From assembly GCA_963828015.1 (NCBI GenBank), contig CAWHCD010000006.1, positions 868,001 through 932,000 on the forward strand: 64,000 bases of DNA, in the 5' to 3' direction. Each line of letters opens with the position of its first letter. The first letter of the stretch is position 1. Of the stretch, positions 36,486 to 46,516 are shown piece by piece. The notes below the pieces were generated by a model, which had not been told where the DNA came from, did no database searches, and was given only the letters and a program-made list of their open reading frames with translations. The position numbers and the translations under genes were made by a program. This DNA is from CAVPUA01 sp963828015 (lineage in GTDB: Bacteria > Actinomycetota > Actinomycetes > Mycobacteriales > Jatrophihabitantaceae).

Positions 36486-39400
36486 GTGGCTGTCCAGGTG
36501 TCCCTCGAGCACAGCACGACCTATCGCTTCGACCGGCTGGTCGCGCTGGGCCCCCATGTGATCCGACTGCGCCCGGCGCCGCACTCGCGCACCCCGATCG
36601 AGTCGTACTCGCTGCGCATCACCCCGGCCAACCACTTCATCAACTGGCAGCAGGACGCCTACGGCAACCACCTGGCCCGGATCGTGTTCCCGGACAAGAC
36701 CACCGAGCTGTCGATCACCGTCGATCTCGTCGCCGACCTGACCGTCATCAACCCGTTCGACTTCTTCGTCGAGGAGTACGCCGAGACCTACCCGTTCTCC
36801 TACCCGCCCGGGCTGGCCGCCGACCTGGAGCCGTATCGGCGCCCGGTCGAGGGCGGTCCACGGCTGGCCGCCTGGCTGGCCGAGATCGACACGACTCCGA
36901 TCCGCACCGTCTCCTTCCTGGCCGACGTGAACCGCCGGGTGGCGGCCGCGGTCGGCTACACGGTTCGTCTCGAGACCGGCATCTACACCCCGGAGCAGAC
37001 GCTCGAGCCTGGGGATCGGCTCCTGCCGCGACAGCGGTTGGCTGCTCGTCGCCGCGCTGCGCGAACTGGGCTTCGCGGCCCGCTTCGTCTCCGGGTATCT
37101 CGTGCAGCTCAAGTCCGACGATCCGGCATCGGGCGGTCCGAGCGAGGACTTCACCGATCTGCACGCCTGGGCCGAGGTGTACCTGCCCGGTGCCGGCTGG
37201 GTCGGTCTGGACGCGACCTCGGGCCTGTTCGCCGGCGAGGGCCACATCCCGCTCTCGGCCACCCCGAACCCGGCCGACTCGGCCCCGGTGACCGGGCTGG
37301 TCGATCCGAGCCAGACGACCATGGAGTACCACAACACGGTCCGGCGGTTCCGCGAGGACCCGCGCGTCACCCTGCCCTACACCGAGCAGCAGTGGAGCGA
37401 CATCCTGGCCCTCGGCGACCAGGTCGACACCCTGCTCGACAAGGGCGATACCCGCTTGACGATCGGCGGCGAGCCGACCTTCGTGTCGGCCAAGGATCAG
37501 GAATCGGCCCAGTGGAAGACCGACGCCGACGGGCCCGACAAGCGCGCGCACGCCCGTGAACTGGCCGGTCGGCTCAAGGCTCACTACGCGCCGAACGGCA
37601 TCGTGCACCACGGCCAGGGCAAGTGGTACCCGGGCGAACCGCTGCCCCGCTGGCAGATCGGCATCACCTGGCGCATCGACGGTCAACCGCTTTGGCACGA
37701 CGCCGGCCTGCTCGGCGACCCGTGGGTCGAGCCCGCTGTCGCGGCCACACCAGATCAGATCGCCTCGATCGCGTTCGGCATTGCCGGGCGACTCGGGATC
37801 GGCGCCGACTTCGTGCTGGCCGCCTACGAGGATCAGCTGGCCCGGGTGGCCAGCGAGGCCCGGCTGCCCGAGGGCGAACCGCCGACGCTCGACCCAGAAG
37901 GCAACGAGGTCAGCTCCCCCGACGCCCGCATCGCTCTGGTCACCGCACTTGACGCCACCACCACCGCCCCCGCGGGTTGGGTCCTGCCCTTGCACCGGCG
38001 CGAGGACGGCGCCGGCTGGGCCACGGTTCGCTGGCGCTTCCGGCGTCGCCGCCTGGTGCTGCTGCCCGGTAGCTCACCGCTCGGCCTGCGGCTGCCCCTG
38101 GACTCCATCTCGTGGACCCCGCCCCCGGTTCGCCCCGAAGCCGGGCCGCCGTTTGCCCTGGTCGGTGAGTTGCCGAGCCCGCCCGAGCACGCGCCCGAGT
38201 CGGCGTGGGTCACCCCGATCGAGGACGCCCCGCCCACGGCCCTGGCCGTACAGGCCCGGGACGGCCAGGTCTATGTCTTCCTGCCGCCGCTGGACGACTT
38301 CGCCGATGCGGTCGACCTGCTGGCCGCCATCGAGGACACCGCCGCCGCCGTAGGGGTGCCCGTGGTCCTCGAGGGTTACCCGCTGCCCGGTGATCCCCAC
38401 GCCCGCACGCTGACCGTCACCCCCGACCCGGGCGTGATCGAGGTCAACGTGCAGCCGGCCGCGTCATGGCCCGAACTGGTCGAACTCACCACCACCCTCG
38501 ACGAGCACGCCCGGGCGTCGGGGCTGGCGAGTGAGAAGTTCGCGCTGGACGGCACCCACACCGGCACCGGCGGGGGTAGTCACGTCACCCTGGGCGGATC
38601 GACTCCGGCCGACAGCCCCCTGCTGCGCCGGCCCGGGCTGCTCATCAGCCTCTTGACGTTCTGGCAGCACCACCCGGCCCTGTCCTACCTGTTCTCGGGA
38701 CAGTTCATCGGCCCGACCAGCCAAGCGCCGCGGGTGGACGAGGCTCGGCATGAATATCTCTACGAACTCGAGATCGCGTTCGCCGAACTCGATCGGCTGA
38801 CCGACGAAGAGGGCGGGGCCAGCCCTTGGGTGGTCGATCGCGCGCTGCGTCATCTGCTCACCGACATCACCGGCAACACCCACCGGGCCGAGTTCTGCAT
38901 CGACAAGCTCTACAGCCCGGATTCGGCCCGCGGGCGACTCGGGTTGCTGGAGCTGCGCGGCTTCGAGATGCCCCCACACCCGCGGATGTCGCTGGTCCAG
39001 GCCCTGTTGATCCGCTCCCTCGTGGCCCGCTTCTGGGCCCAGCCCTACCGTGGGCCCCTGATCCGGTGGGGCACCGGCCTGCACGACCGGTTCCTGCTCC
39101 CGGGGTTCGTGGCCGATGACATCACCGACGTCGTCGAGGACCTGAACGCGCACGGCATCGCCTTCGAGCGGGCCTGGCTCGAACCTTTCCTGGAGTTCCG
39201 TTTCCCCCGGCTGGGCTCGGTCACCGTCGGACCGGTCACCCTGGAGTTGCGCGCGGCCATCGAGCCCTGGCACGTGCTCGGCGAGGAAGCCAGCGGCAGC
39301 GGCACGGCCCGCTACGTCGACTCCTCGGTCGAGCGGGTCCAGGTGAAGATCACCGGAGTCACGCCCGGCCGGCATGTCCTCACCTGCAACGGGGTCCCCG

Positions 39401-39747
39401 TGCCCCTGCACCCGAGCGGGCACGGCGATGAACTGATCGCCGGCGTGCGCTTCCGGGCCTGGGCGCCGCCCTCGGCCCTGCACCCGACGATCGACGTCCA
39501 GTCCCCGCTGATCTTCGACATCGTCGACACCTGGAGCGACCGCTCGATCGGGGGATGCACCTACCACGTCGTCCACCCCGGTGGACGCTCGTACGAGACG
39601 TTCCCGGTCAACTCCAACGAGGCCGAGGCCCGCCGCGCGGCGCGCTTCTCGCCGATCGGTCACACGGCCGGAACGATGACCGTCCCGCCGGCGCTGATCA
39701 ACCCCGACTACCCGTACACCCTCGACCTGCGGCGTAACCGCCCGTGA
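36486..39747 (+). CDS. Transglutaminase-like/DUF2126 (putative amidoligase) protein, one net +1 frameshift
   Basis: About 1086 residues after repair. N-terminal BTLCP-like beta domain (HSTTYRFDRLVALGPHVIRLRP), then a transglutaminase core with Cys in GSCRDSGWLL (about 182), His in DLHAWAEVYLPG (about 226) and Asp in GLDATSG. The large C-terminal DUF2126 region (from about 320: GEPTFVSAKD, HGQGKWYPGEPLPRWQIG, GSHVTLGGSTPADSPLLRRP, NTHRAEFCIDKLYSPDS) is classed as a putative amidoligase. The frame shifts at 37007-37017, just before GSCRD, inside CCTGGGGATC. Followed by an ATP-grasp/alpha-E gene and a second transglutaminase. Substrate unknown; peptide or polymer ligation is the family prediction. 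Confidence 0.85.
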
Positions 39748-42273
39748 ACGACGACGTCGTCGAGGCCTATGCCCGACCCCGGCTCGGCAGCCCGGCCCGC
39801 TGGGACGAGATGGTCGACCAGGTCCAGGGCGTGCGGGAGACCTGGCGCGAGGTCGGCTCGGTCCTGAGGCTGCTGGGCCCGGACGGCCTGCGCGAGCAGA
39901 GCCGCGTGGTCACCGACCTGCTCGGCCACGACGGTGTGACCTACCGGCCGTACGGAGCGGCACAGGAGCAGCCCTGGTCGCTCGACCCGGTTCCGATGCT
40001 GGTCGATGAGGCCGAGTGGGGTCGCCTCGAGCAGGCCCTGACCCAACGCAGCGAACTGCTCGACCTGATCCTGAGCGACGTCTATGGCCCGCGCCGTTTG
40101 CTCAGTGACGGGCTCATCCCGCCGGAGGTGATCTTCGGCCACGCGGGTTTCCTGCGCTCGGTCGACCAGATCCGGTTGCCCGGGCCGCGTCAGCTGTTCA
40201 TCGCCGCCGCGGACCTGGCCCGGGAACCGGACGGCCAGTGGCGAGTGCTGTCCGACCGCACGCAGGCCCCGTCGGGCACCGGCTACGCGATGGCCAACCG
40301 CCGGGCGGTGTCCCGCGCGCTTGCCCGGGCTCTACCGCGACACCCGCATCCACCGCATCGCCCCGTTCTTCCAGGCCATGCGCATCGCGCTGCAGTCGCT
40401 GGCGCCGAGCCGGGCCGAGGTGCCCCGCATCGTCCTGCTGACATCGGGGGCGGGCAGCGAGACCGCCTTCGACCAGGCGTTCCTGTCCTCGCTGCTCGGC
40501 TTCCCCCTCGTCGAAGGCGCCGACCTGCTGGTGCGCGACGGGCACGTGTGGCAGCGCTCGATCGGCCGCCTCGAGCCGGTCGACGTCATCGTGCGCCGCG
40601 TGGATGCCGATTTCTGCGACCCACTGGAACTGCGGCCGGACTCCCAACTCGGCGTGCCGGGGCTGATCGAGGCCAATCGGCTCGGCAACGTCTCGATCGT
40701 CAACGGACTGGGCTCGGGCATCCTCGAGAACCCGGCCCTGTTCCCGTTCCTGCCCAAGCTCTGCGAGGTGCTGCTCGACCAGCCGCTGGCCCTGCCCTCG
40801 GCGCAGACTTGGTGGTGCGGCGAGGAGTTGTCCCGTCAGCACGTCATCGCCCACCTCGACGAACTGGTGATCAAGCCGGTCTCGCGCCGGGTCGTCAGCG
40901 CGAGCCGGTTCGGCTGGGAACTCTCGAGCGAGCAACGGGCAAAGCTGATTCGCCGGATCAACGCCGACCCGTTCGCGTGGGTCGGGCAGGAGTACGTGCT
41001 GCCCAGTACCGCGCCCGGCGTCGGAGCCGGTCTGCTCGAGCCGCAGCCGGTGGTGGTGCGCTCCTTCGCGGTGGCCGAAGGCTCGAGCTACCGCATCCTG
41101 CCCGGGGGCCTGAGCCGGGTGCTGCCCGACACCGGCCTGGACGTCAGCCTGCGCCGGCCGGGCAGCCAGGCCAAGGACGTCTGGGTGCTCTCGAGCTCCC
41201 CCGTGCTGGTCGACGAGCCGGCCACGCCGGCGCTGGCCCGCGGCCAGGTCGTCGCCGCGATCTCCCCCCGAGTCGCCGAGGCCCTGTTCTGGCTCGGGCG
41301 CTATGCCGAACGGGCCGAGGACGTCTCGCGGCTGATCGCCGTCACCGACAACCGTTGGCACGACGTCCACGACGGCGTCGATCCGGCCGTACCCGAGTGC
41401 GTCGACATCCTGCTCGACGCCGCGATGTCGGTCTCCTCACCATGGCCGCCGATCGATACCGGCCTCACCGATCCGCACGCGATGCTGAACTCGATCATCG
41501 GCGATGACGGGCAACGAAGCGGCACGGTGGCCCACGACGTACGCCGGATTCGCGAGCTGGCCAATGCCAGTCGCGACCAGCTGTCCACCGACACGTGGGC
41601 GATCCTGAGCGACCTCGAACGCGGGCTTCAACCGGTCTCCTACGGCGTCAATCTCGACATCGCCACCAGCATGGCCTCCCTGCGCGAGGCCTTGATGGCC
41701 TTCGCCGGGCTGGCGGCCGAGAGCATGGTCCGCGACTCGGGCTGGCACTTCATGGACGCCGGGCGTCGGCTCGAACGCGCCCTACAGGTCGCCCGGCTGC
41801 TGCGGGCAACGTTCATCACCCAGTACGCGCCCGAGGTCGAAGCCCTGGTCGAGGAGTCGACCCTCGTCGCGGCCGAGAGCATCATCACCCACCGCCGGCG
41901 CTACCCAGCCCAGTCGGGAGCCGACACCGTGTTCGAGCTGCTGCTGATGGACCGGGACAACCCGCGCTCGCTGGCCTTCCAACTCGACCGTCTGGCCAGC
42001 GACCTGCGGCGCCTCGCCCCGGCCGGGAGCACCGACACCGGCCTGGACCGGCGGGTGCAGCACAGCGCCGCCCGCCTGCTCGCCGCCGACTGCCGGGCAC
42101 TGGCCGGCGTCGGCGCAGACGGGCGAAGGGCCGGACTCGAGGAGCTGCTCGGTGCCTCGGTCGACGACCTGCATGAGCTGGCCACCGCGATCGCACAGGC
42201 CCACTTCGTCCAGCAGGGACGGCTGCAGCCGCTCGTCCCGACCAGCGACTTCCAGAGCCTGGAGGCCGTGTGA
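39744..42273 (+). CDS. Circularly permuted ATP-grasp protein fused to alpha-E domain, one net +1 frameshift
   Basis: About 842 residues after repair. The N-terminal half is a circularly permuted type 2 ATP-grasp ligase domain (SVDQIRLPGPRQLFIAAADL, DVIVRRVDADFCDPLELRPDS, ELVIKPVSRR). From about residue 505 an alpha-E helical domain follows (ISPRVAEALFWLGRYAERAED, SMASLREALMAFAGLAAESM, HFMDAGRRLERALQ). The frame shifts at 40320-40322: GCGCTTGCCCGGG should read with one T, giving SRALPGLYRDTR. The GTG at 39744 overlaps the previous stop (GTGA). In many bacteria ATP-grasp and alpha-E are separate genes; fusion is also known. Function undetermined. Confidence 0.86.
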
Positions 42274-43152
42274 GCAACGTCGATCGCACCTACCAGGTGG
42301 TGCACGTGACGGAGTACCGGTACTCCGACGACGTCACGACCAGCTACGGCCGCGCCCACCTGCTACCGCGGGTGATCCCCGGCCAGGCGGTGAGCGACAG
42401 CGAGCTCGCGCTGGATCCGGGCGCGGCCGAACTGCGCAACCACGTCGATTTCTTCGGCAACGTGTCGACGTTCTATATCGTCCGCGAGACCCACCGATCG
42501 CTTCGCGTGACGGCCAGCAGCCACGTCATCACCCATCGGCCGGTGCCGACAGTGGCCGAGCTCGATGGACTGACCTGGGAACAGGCACGCGACGAGCAGC
42601 GCGATGCCCTCGACGGCCGGGCGTTCATCCTGGCCTCCCCGTTGATCCGGGTCACGGCGGCGATCGCGGACTACGCGCGCCTGACGTTCACGCCGGGACG
42701 GCCCTTGGGCAGCGCGCTGGCCGAGCTGCTCGCTCGCATCCACGCCGACTTCGAATACGTCTCCGGGGCCACGACGGTGAAGACGACGCTCGGAGAGTTG
42801 CTGCAGCACCGGCAGGGCGTGTGCCAGGACTTCGCGCACCTGATCGTGGGATGCATGCGCTCGGTCGGGCTGCCGGCCCGCTACGTCAGCGGCTACCTCG
42901 AGACCGATCCCCCGCCGGGGCAGCCGAAGTTGCAGGGAGCCGACGCCTCCCACGCCTGGGCCGCGGTCAAGCTGCCCGAGCTGGGGCTGGGTCGACCTCG
43001 ACCCGACCAACAACCAGTTCGTCGACGGCCGGTACGTCGTATCGGCCTGGGGGCGCGACTACGGCGACGTACCACCGCTGAAGGGCATCATCCTGAGCCA
43101 GGCCAAGAAGTCGACCATGACGGTGAGTGTCGACGTCACCCGGGTGGCCTGA
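42270..43152 (+). CDS. Transglutaminase family protein (BTLCP N-terminal region), one net +1 frameshift
   Basis: About 293 residues after repair. N-terminal beta-rich region (YQVVHVTEYRYSDDVTTSYG, HLLPR), then a transglutaminase-like cysteine protease core: Cys in GVCQDFAHLIVGCMRS (about 186), His in DASHAWAAV (about 229), and Asp in WVDLDPTNNQFVDGRY, which appears only after repairing an extra G in the GGGG run at 42983-42986. Without repair the frame runs into the next gene, making a false fusion. The GTG start overlaps the alpha-E gene stop by four bases. Third member of the coupled amidoligase-type operon. Confidence 0.86.
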
Positions 43153-43181
43153 CCGGCGGCCCAGTCGGGCAGTATCGGGGC

Positions 43182-43643
43182 ATGCCTCGAACCATCGCCA
43201 CCAATACTGTGGTGGGGCGGGAGGAGCTGCTCGAGTTCCTGCGTACCCGTCATCACCTGCTGTTGATCACCACTCGCTCCGACGGCACGCCGCAGGCGTC
43301 GCCGGTGACCGGCGGGGTCAGCGACGGCCAGCTGGTGATCTCGACCTATCCCGAACGGGCCAAGGTCGCGAACCTGCGCCGGCACCCGGCCTGTTCGGTG
43401 CTCGCCCTGTCCGACGACTTCAACGGGGCCTGGGTACAGGTCGACGGCACGGCCGAGGTCCTGGAGCTGCCCGATGCCCTCGAGCCGCTCGTCGACTACT
43501 ACCGCGCGATTTCGGGTGAGCATCCGGACTGGGCGGAGTACCGCGCGGCCATGCAACGGCAGGGCAAGGCGTTGATCCGGATCACGCCGACGCGCTGGGG
43601 ACCGATCGCCACCGGCGGCTTCCCGCCCCGCCTGGCCGACTAG
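43182..43643 (+). CDS. PPOX-class probable F420-dependent enzyme
   Basis: A 153-residue split-barrel flavin/F420-binding protein of the pyridoxamine-oxidase-like superfamily (LLLITTRSDGTPQASPVTGGVSDGQLVIST, RAKVANLRRHPACSVLAL). Cofactor (F420 or FMN) and substrate are not deducible. The ATG at 43182 lies 30 bases after the transglutaminase stop, with CAGTAT six bases upstream, so it may start its own transcript. A frameshift in the preceding gene makes the two look fused; I treat them as separate. Confidence 0.83.
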   Translation: MPRTIATNTVVGREELLEFLRTRHHLLLITTRSDGTPQASPVTGGVSDGQLVISTYPERAKVANLRRHPACSVLALSDDFNGAWVQVDGTAEVLELPDALEPLVDYYRAISGEHPDWAEYRAAMQRQGKALIRITPTRWGPIATGGFPPRLAD

Positions 43644-43684
43644 TCACGCGCCGCACCCCAGGTCCGCCCCACCCCCTCTATCTA

Positions 43685-43756
43685 CGCCGAGTGGGCGCGA
43701 AATCGCCGAGTGGTCACCTATACGCGTCCACTCGGCGCGTAACGGCCCACTCGGCG
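43685..43756. terminator. Nested palindromes between convergent genes (bidirectional terminator or dispersed repeat)
   Basis: Two copies of CGCCGAGTGG (43685-43694, 43704-43713) face two copies of its complement CCACTCGGCG (43728-43737, 43747-43756). The outer pair matches over 11 bp and the inner pair over 10 bp, so the region can fold as a two-tier cruciform. It sits between the stops of convergent genes (43643 and 43801). A bidirectional terminator is likely; the regular pattern also resembles a REP-type element. Confidence 0.6.
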
Positions 43757-43800
43757 CAACGTGGGGGTGAGGGTTGGGCGCGTGGGCCCAACAACCCGGA

Positions 43801-44001
43801 CTAGGCGACCTCTACCTCGGCTTCGAGCATCATCGGCATCTTGAACCACCGCTCCGGGGTGTCCTCGATGAAGGCGACCATCGCCGGGTTCCCGAAGAAC
43901 GCCGGCTCGATGCGCGACACAGTGATCTCAACTCCGCGCGAGCGCACCCGGTCACCCGGGGCCACCTCGGACGCGACAACGGATTTCCAGTTCTCAGCCA
44001 T
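43801..44001 (-). CDS. Conserved small protein of unknown function
   Basis: A 66-residue acidic protein beginning MAENWKSVVASEVAPGDRVRSRG. The pattern (PGDRVR, EITVSRIEP, MVAFIEDTPERWFKMP, EAEVEV) suggests a small beta-barrel. I do not recognise a characterised family, but its regular composition and codon use argue for a real gene. It lies head to tail with ung (36 bases downstream of the ung stop) on the minus strand. Confidence 0.65.
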   Translation of the reverse strand: MAENWKSVVASEVAPGDRVRSRGVEITVSRIEPAFFGNPAMVAFIEDTPERWFKMPMMLEAEVEVA

Positions 44002-44037
44002 GAGCAGATCTTCGCATGCACGCTCCGGCGGTCGTCG

Positions 44038-44715
44038 TCAGGTCAGCGTCCAGTCGACCGGCTGACTCCCCTGGGCGGCCAGCAGCTCGTTGGCCCGACT
44101 GAACGGGCGCGAACCGAAGAAGCCCCGATCGGCCGACATCGGGCTTGGGTGGGCCGATTCGATGCAGGCACTCGCCCCGAGCAGCGGCCGCAGCGTCTGC
44201 GCGTCGCGCCCCCACAGGATGGCCACCAGCGGCTGATCTCGGGCGACGAGGGCCCGGATGGCCTGATCGGTGACGGGCTCCCAGCCTTTCCCGCGGTGCG
44301 AGCCGGACGCGCCCGGAGCGACGGTCAGCACCCGGTTCAACAGCAGCACGCCCTGGTCGGCCCACGGGGTCAGGTCGCCGTCGGCGGGTGGCGCGAGGCC
44401 GAGGTCGGTGCGCAGCTCGCGATAGATGTTCTGCAGGCTGCGTGGCAGGGGCCGCACCTGTGGCGCGACCGAGAACGACAGGCCGACCGCATGCCCGGGC
44501 GTCGGATACGGGTCCTGCCCGACGATCAGCACCCGCACGTCGGCGAAGGGCTGGTTGAAGGCCCGCAGCACGTTCGGTCCCGCGGGCAGGTAGCTGCGAC
44601 CGGCGGCGATCTCGGCCCGCAGGAACTCGCCCATGGCCGCGATCGGGCCGGCGACCGGCTCCAGGGCCGCCGCCCACCCGGGGTCGACCAGCTCATTCAG
44701 CGGCCGCGGCGGCAT
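44038..44715 (-). CDS. ung: Uracil-DNA glycosylase, family 1
   Basis: Removes uracil from DNA in base excision repair; 225 residues. The water-activating loop is GQDPYPTPGHAVGLSFS (Asp68); the leucine-loop motif HPSPMSADRGFFGSRPFS near 190 holds the catalytic histidine; VLLLNRVLTVAPGASGSH is the uracil-binding segment. It begins two bases after the proS stop, so the pair is likely cotranscribed. Confidence 0.95.
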   Translation of the reverse strand: MPPRPLNELVDPGWAAALEPVAGPIAAMGEFLRAEIAAGRSYLPAGPNVLRAFNQPFADVRVLIVGQDPYPTPGHAVGLSFSVAPQVRPLPRSLQNIYRELRTDLGLAPPADGDLTPWADQGVLLLNRVLTVAPGASGSHRGKGWEPVTDQAIRALVARDQPLVAILWGRDAQTLRPLLGASACIESAHPSPMSADRGFFGSRPFSRANELLAAQGSQPVDWTLT

Positions 44716-44717
44716 CG

Positions 44718-46463
44718 CTAGGCCCGGACGGCCGCGATCACCTGGGCGGCGACGTCGGCCACCGGCACGTCGGCGCGGGCACCGCTCTGGCGGTCACGAA
44801 CCTCCAGCGTCCCCTCGGCCAACCCCTTGCCCACGATAACGATGCTCGGCACACCCAGCAGTTCGGCGTCCTTGAACTTCACGCCGGGCGAGACCCCGCG
44901 CCGGTCGTCGTACAGCACCTCGACCCCGACCTGTTCGAGCTCGTCGGCGAGCGCGGCGGCGGTCTGGAAGACCGCGTCGTCCTTGCCGGTGGCCACGATG
45001 TGGACGTCGGCCGGCGCGATGGCCCGCGGCCAGCGCAGCCCGAGCTCGTCGTAGGTCTGCTCGACGATGGCGGCGACGGCCCGGGTTACCCCGACCCCAT
45101 AGGAGCCCATCGTGATCGTCGTCGGCTTTCCGTCCGGTCCGAGCGCGGTCAGGCCGAAGGCCGCCGCGTACTTGCGCCCGAGCTGGAAGACGTGACCCAG
45201 TTCGATCCCGCGGGCGATGACCAACGGCGAACCGCAGCGGGCGCAGCGGTCGCCGTCGCGAATCTCGACCGCGCCGATCTCGCCGTCGGGCACGAAGTCG
45301 CGCCCCCGGGTGACGAAGGCGGCGTGCTGACCGGCCACGTTGGCGCCAGTCACCCACGAACTCCCATCGACCACGAGGGGATCGACGAGGTAGCGGATCT
45401 TGGCCTCGGCCAGCACCTGCGGGCCGAGGTAGCCCTTCACGATCGCCGGGGCCGCGGCGACATCGTCGGCGTCGGCCTGCACGACCTCGACCGGTTCGAG
45501 CTGGCCGGCCAGCCGTTTGAGGTCGACGTCCCGGTCCCCCGGCACGCCGACCACCAGCAACTCCCAGGTCCCGCCCGGGGCGCGCGTCTTGAGGATGACG
45601 TTCTTCAGGGTGTCGGCTGCGCTGAACTCCCGACCGAGACCGAGGGTGTTGAGGTGGGCGACCAGCGTCTCGATGGTCGGCGTGTCCGGCGTGTCGATGA
45701 CCTGCGGAGCGGGAGCGATCCCGGGATCGACCGGCTCCGGACGGGCGATCTCGACCGCCTCGGTGTTGGCCGCGTAGTCGCAGTTGGTGCACTGCACGAA
45801 CGTGTCCTCGCCCGATGCGGTCGGGGCGAGGAACTCCTCCGAGGCCGAGCCACCCATCGCCCCCGAGACGGCCTGGACGATGCGGTAGTCGAAGCCGAGG
45901 CGGCGAAAGATCCGTCCGTAGGCGTCGCGGTGAGCCTGGTAGGACGCAGCCAGTCCCTCGTCGGTGAGGTCGAAGGAGTACGAGTCCTTCATGATGAACT
46001 CGCGCCCGCGCAGGATGCCGGCCCGCGGCCGGGCCTCGTCGCGGTATTTCGTCTGGATCTGGTACAGCGTCACCGGGTAGTCCTTGTACGAGGAGTACTC
46101 GCCCTTCACCAGCAGGGTGAACAGTTCCTCGTGGGTCGGAGCCAGCAGGTAAGGCGCGTCACGGCGGTCGGTAAGCCGGAACAGCGTGTCGCCGTAGTCG
46201 GTCCAGCGCCCGCTCACCTCAAAGATCTCCCGCGGGATGATCGCCGGGAAGTGCACCTCCTGCGCCCCGATCGAGGCCATCTCCTCGCGGACGATGCGTT
46301 CGACCTTGCCGAGCACGGCCAGCCCGAGCGGCAGCCAGGAGTAGATCCCGGGAGCGACCCGGCGCACGAAGCCGCCGCGTACCAGCAGTTTGTGGCTCGG
46401 CACCTCGGCGTCGGCCGGATCGTCACGCAGGGTCCGCAGGAAAAGGTTCGACATTCGCAGCAC
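44718..46463 (-). CDS. proS: Prolyl-tRNA synthetase (bacterial type with editing domain)
   Basis: Class II synthetase of 581 residues charging tRNA-Pro. Motif 1 region VPSHKLLVRGGFVRRVAPGIYSWLPLG; motif 2 YRDEARPRAGILRGREFIMKDSYSFD; motif 3 GSYGVGVTRAVAAI. The insertion domain between motifs 2 and 3 (about 225-385) is the YbaK-like editing domain of bacterial-type ProRS. The GTG at 46463 is preferred over the ATG three codons later because of family-like MLRMSNLFLRTLR and a TAGCCT hexamer seven bases upstream. Confidence 0.96.
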   Translation of the reverse strand: MLRMSNLFLRTLRDDPADAEVPSHKLLVRGGFVRRVAPGIYSWLPLGLAVLGKVERIVREEMASIGAQEVHFPAIIPREIFEVSGRWTDYGDTLFRLTDRRDAPYLLAPTHEELFTLLVKGEYSSYKDYPVTLYQIQTKYRDEARPRAGILRGREFIMKDSYSFDLTDEGLAASYQAHRDAYGRIFRRLGFDYRIVQAVSGAMGGSASEEFLAPTASGEDTFVQCTNCDYAANTEAVEIARPEPVDPGIAPAPQVIDTPDTPTIETLVAHLNTLGLGREFSAADTLKNVILKTRAPGGTWELLVVGVPGDRDVDLKRLAGQLEPVEVVQADADDVAAAPAIVKGYLGPQVLAEAKIRYLVDPLVVDGSSWVTGANVAGQHAAFVTRGRDFVPDGEIGAVEIRDGDRCARCGSPLVIARGIELGHVFQLGRKYAAAFGLTALGPDGKPTTITMGSYGVGVTRAVAAIVEQTYDELGLRWPRAIAPADVHIVATGKDDAVFQTAAALADELEQVGVEVLYDDRRGVSPGVKFKDAELLGVPSIVIVGKGLAEGTLEVRDRQSGARADVPVADVAAQVIAAVRA

Positions 46464-46470
46464 GGCGCTA

Positions 46471-46476
46471 AGGCTA
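46471..46476 (-). promoter_or_regulatory. -10-like hexamer for leaderless proS
   Basis: TAGCCT on the minus strand ends seven bases before the proS GTG. With the facing mtr hexamer it forms a divergent pair within a 53-base gap. Confidence 0.45.
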
Positions 46477-46503
46477 GCGACTCGGACGGGCTCATCCGGC
46501 CGG

Positions 46504-46509
46504 TAGCGT
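46504..46509 (+). promoter_or_regulatory. -10-like hexamer for leaderless mtr
   Basis: TAGCGT ends seven bases before the mtr GTG at 46517; divergent from the proS hexamer. Confidence 0.45.
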
Positions 46510-46516
46510 CTACGGG

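Noticed and set aside
42270..43643. A transglutaminase-PPOX fusion protein
   Set aside because: The fusion frame exists only because of the extra G near 42985. Repairing it gives a normal transglutaminase stop at 43152 and a separate PPOX start at 43182.
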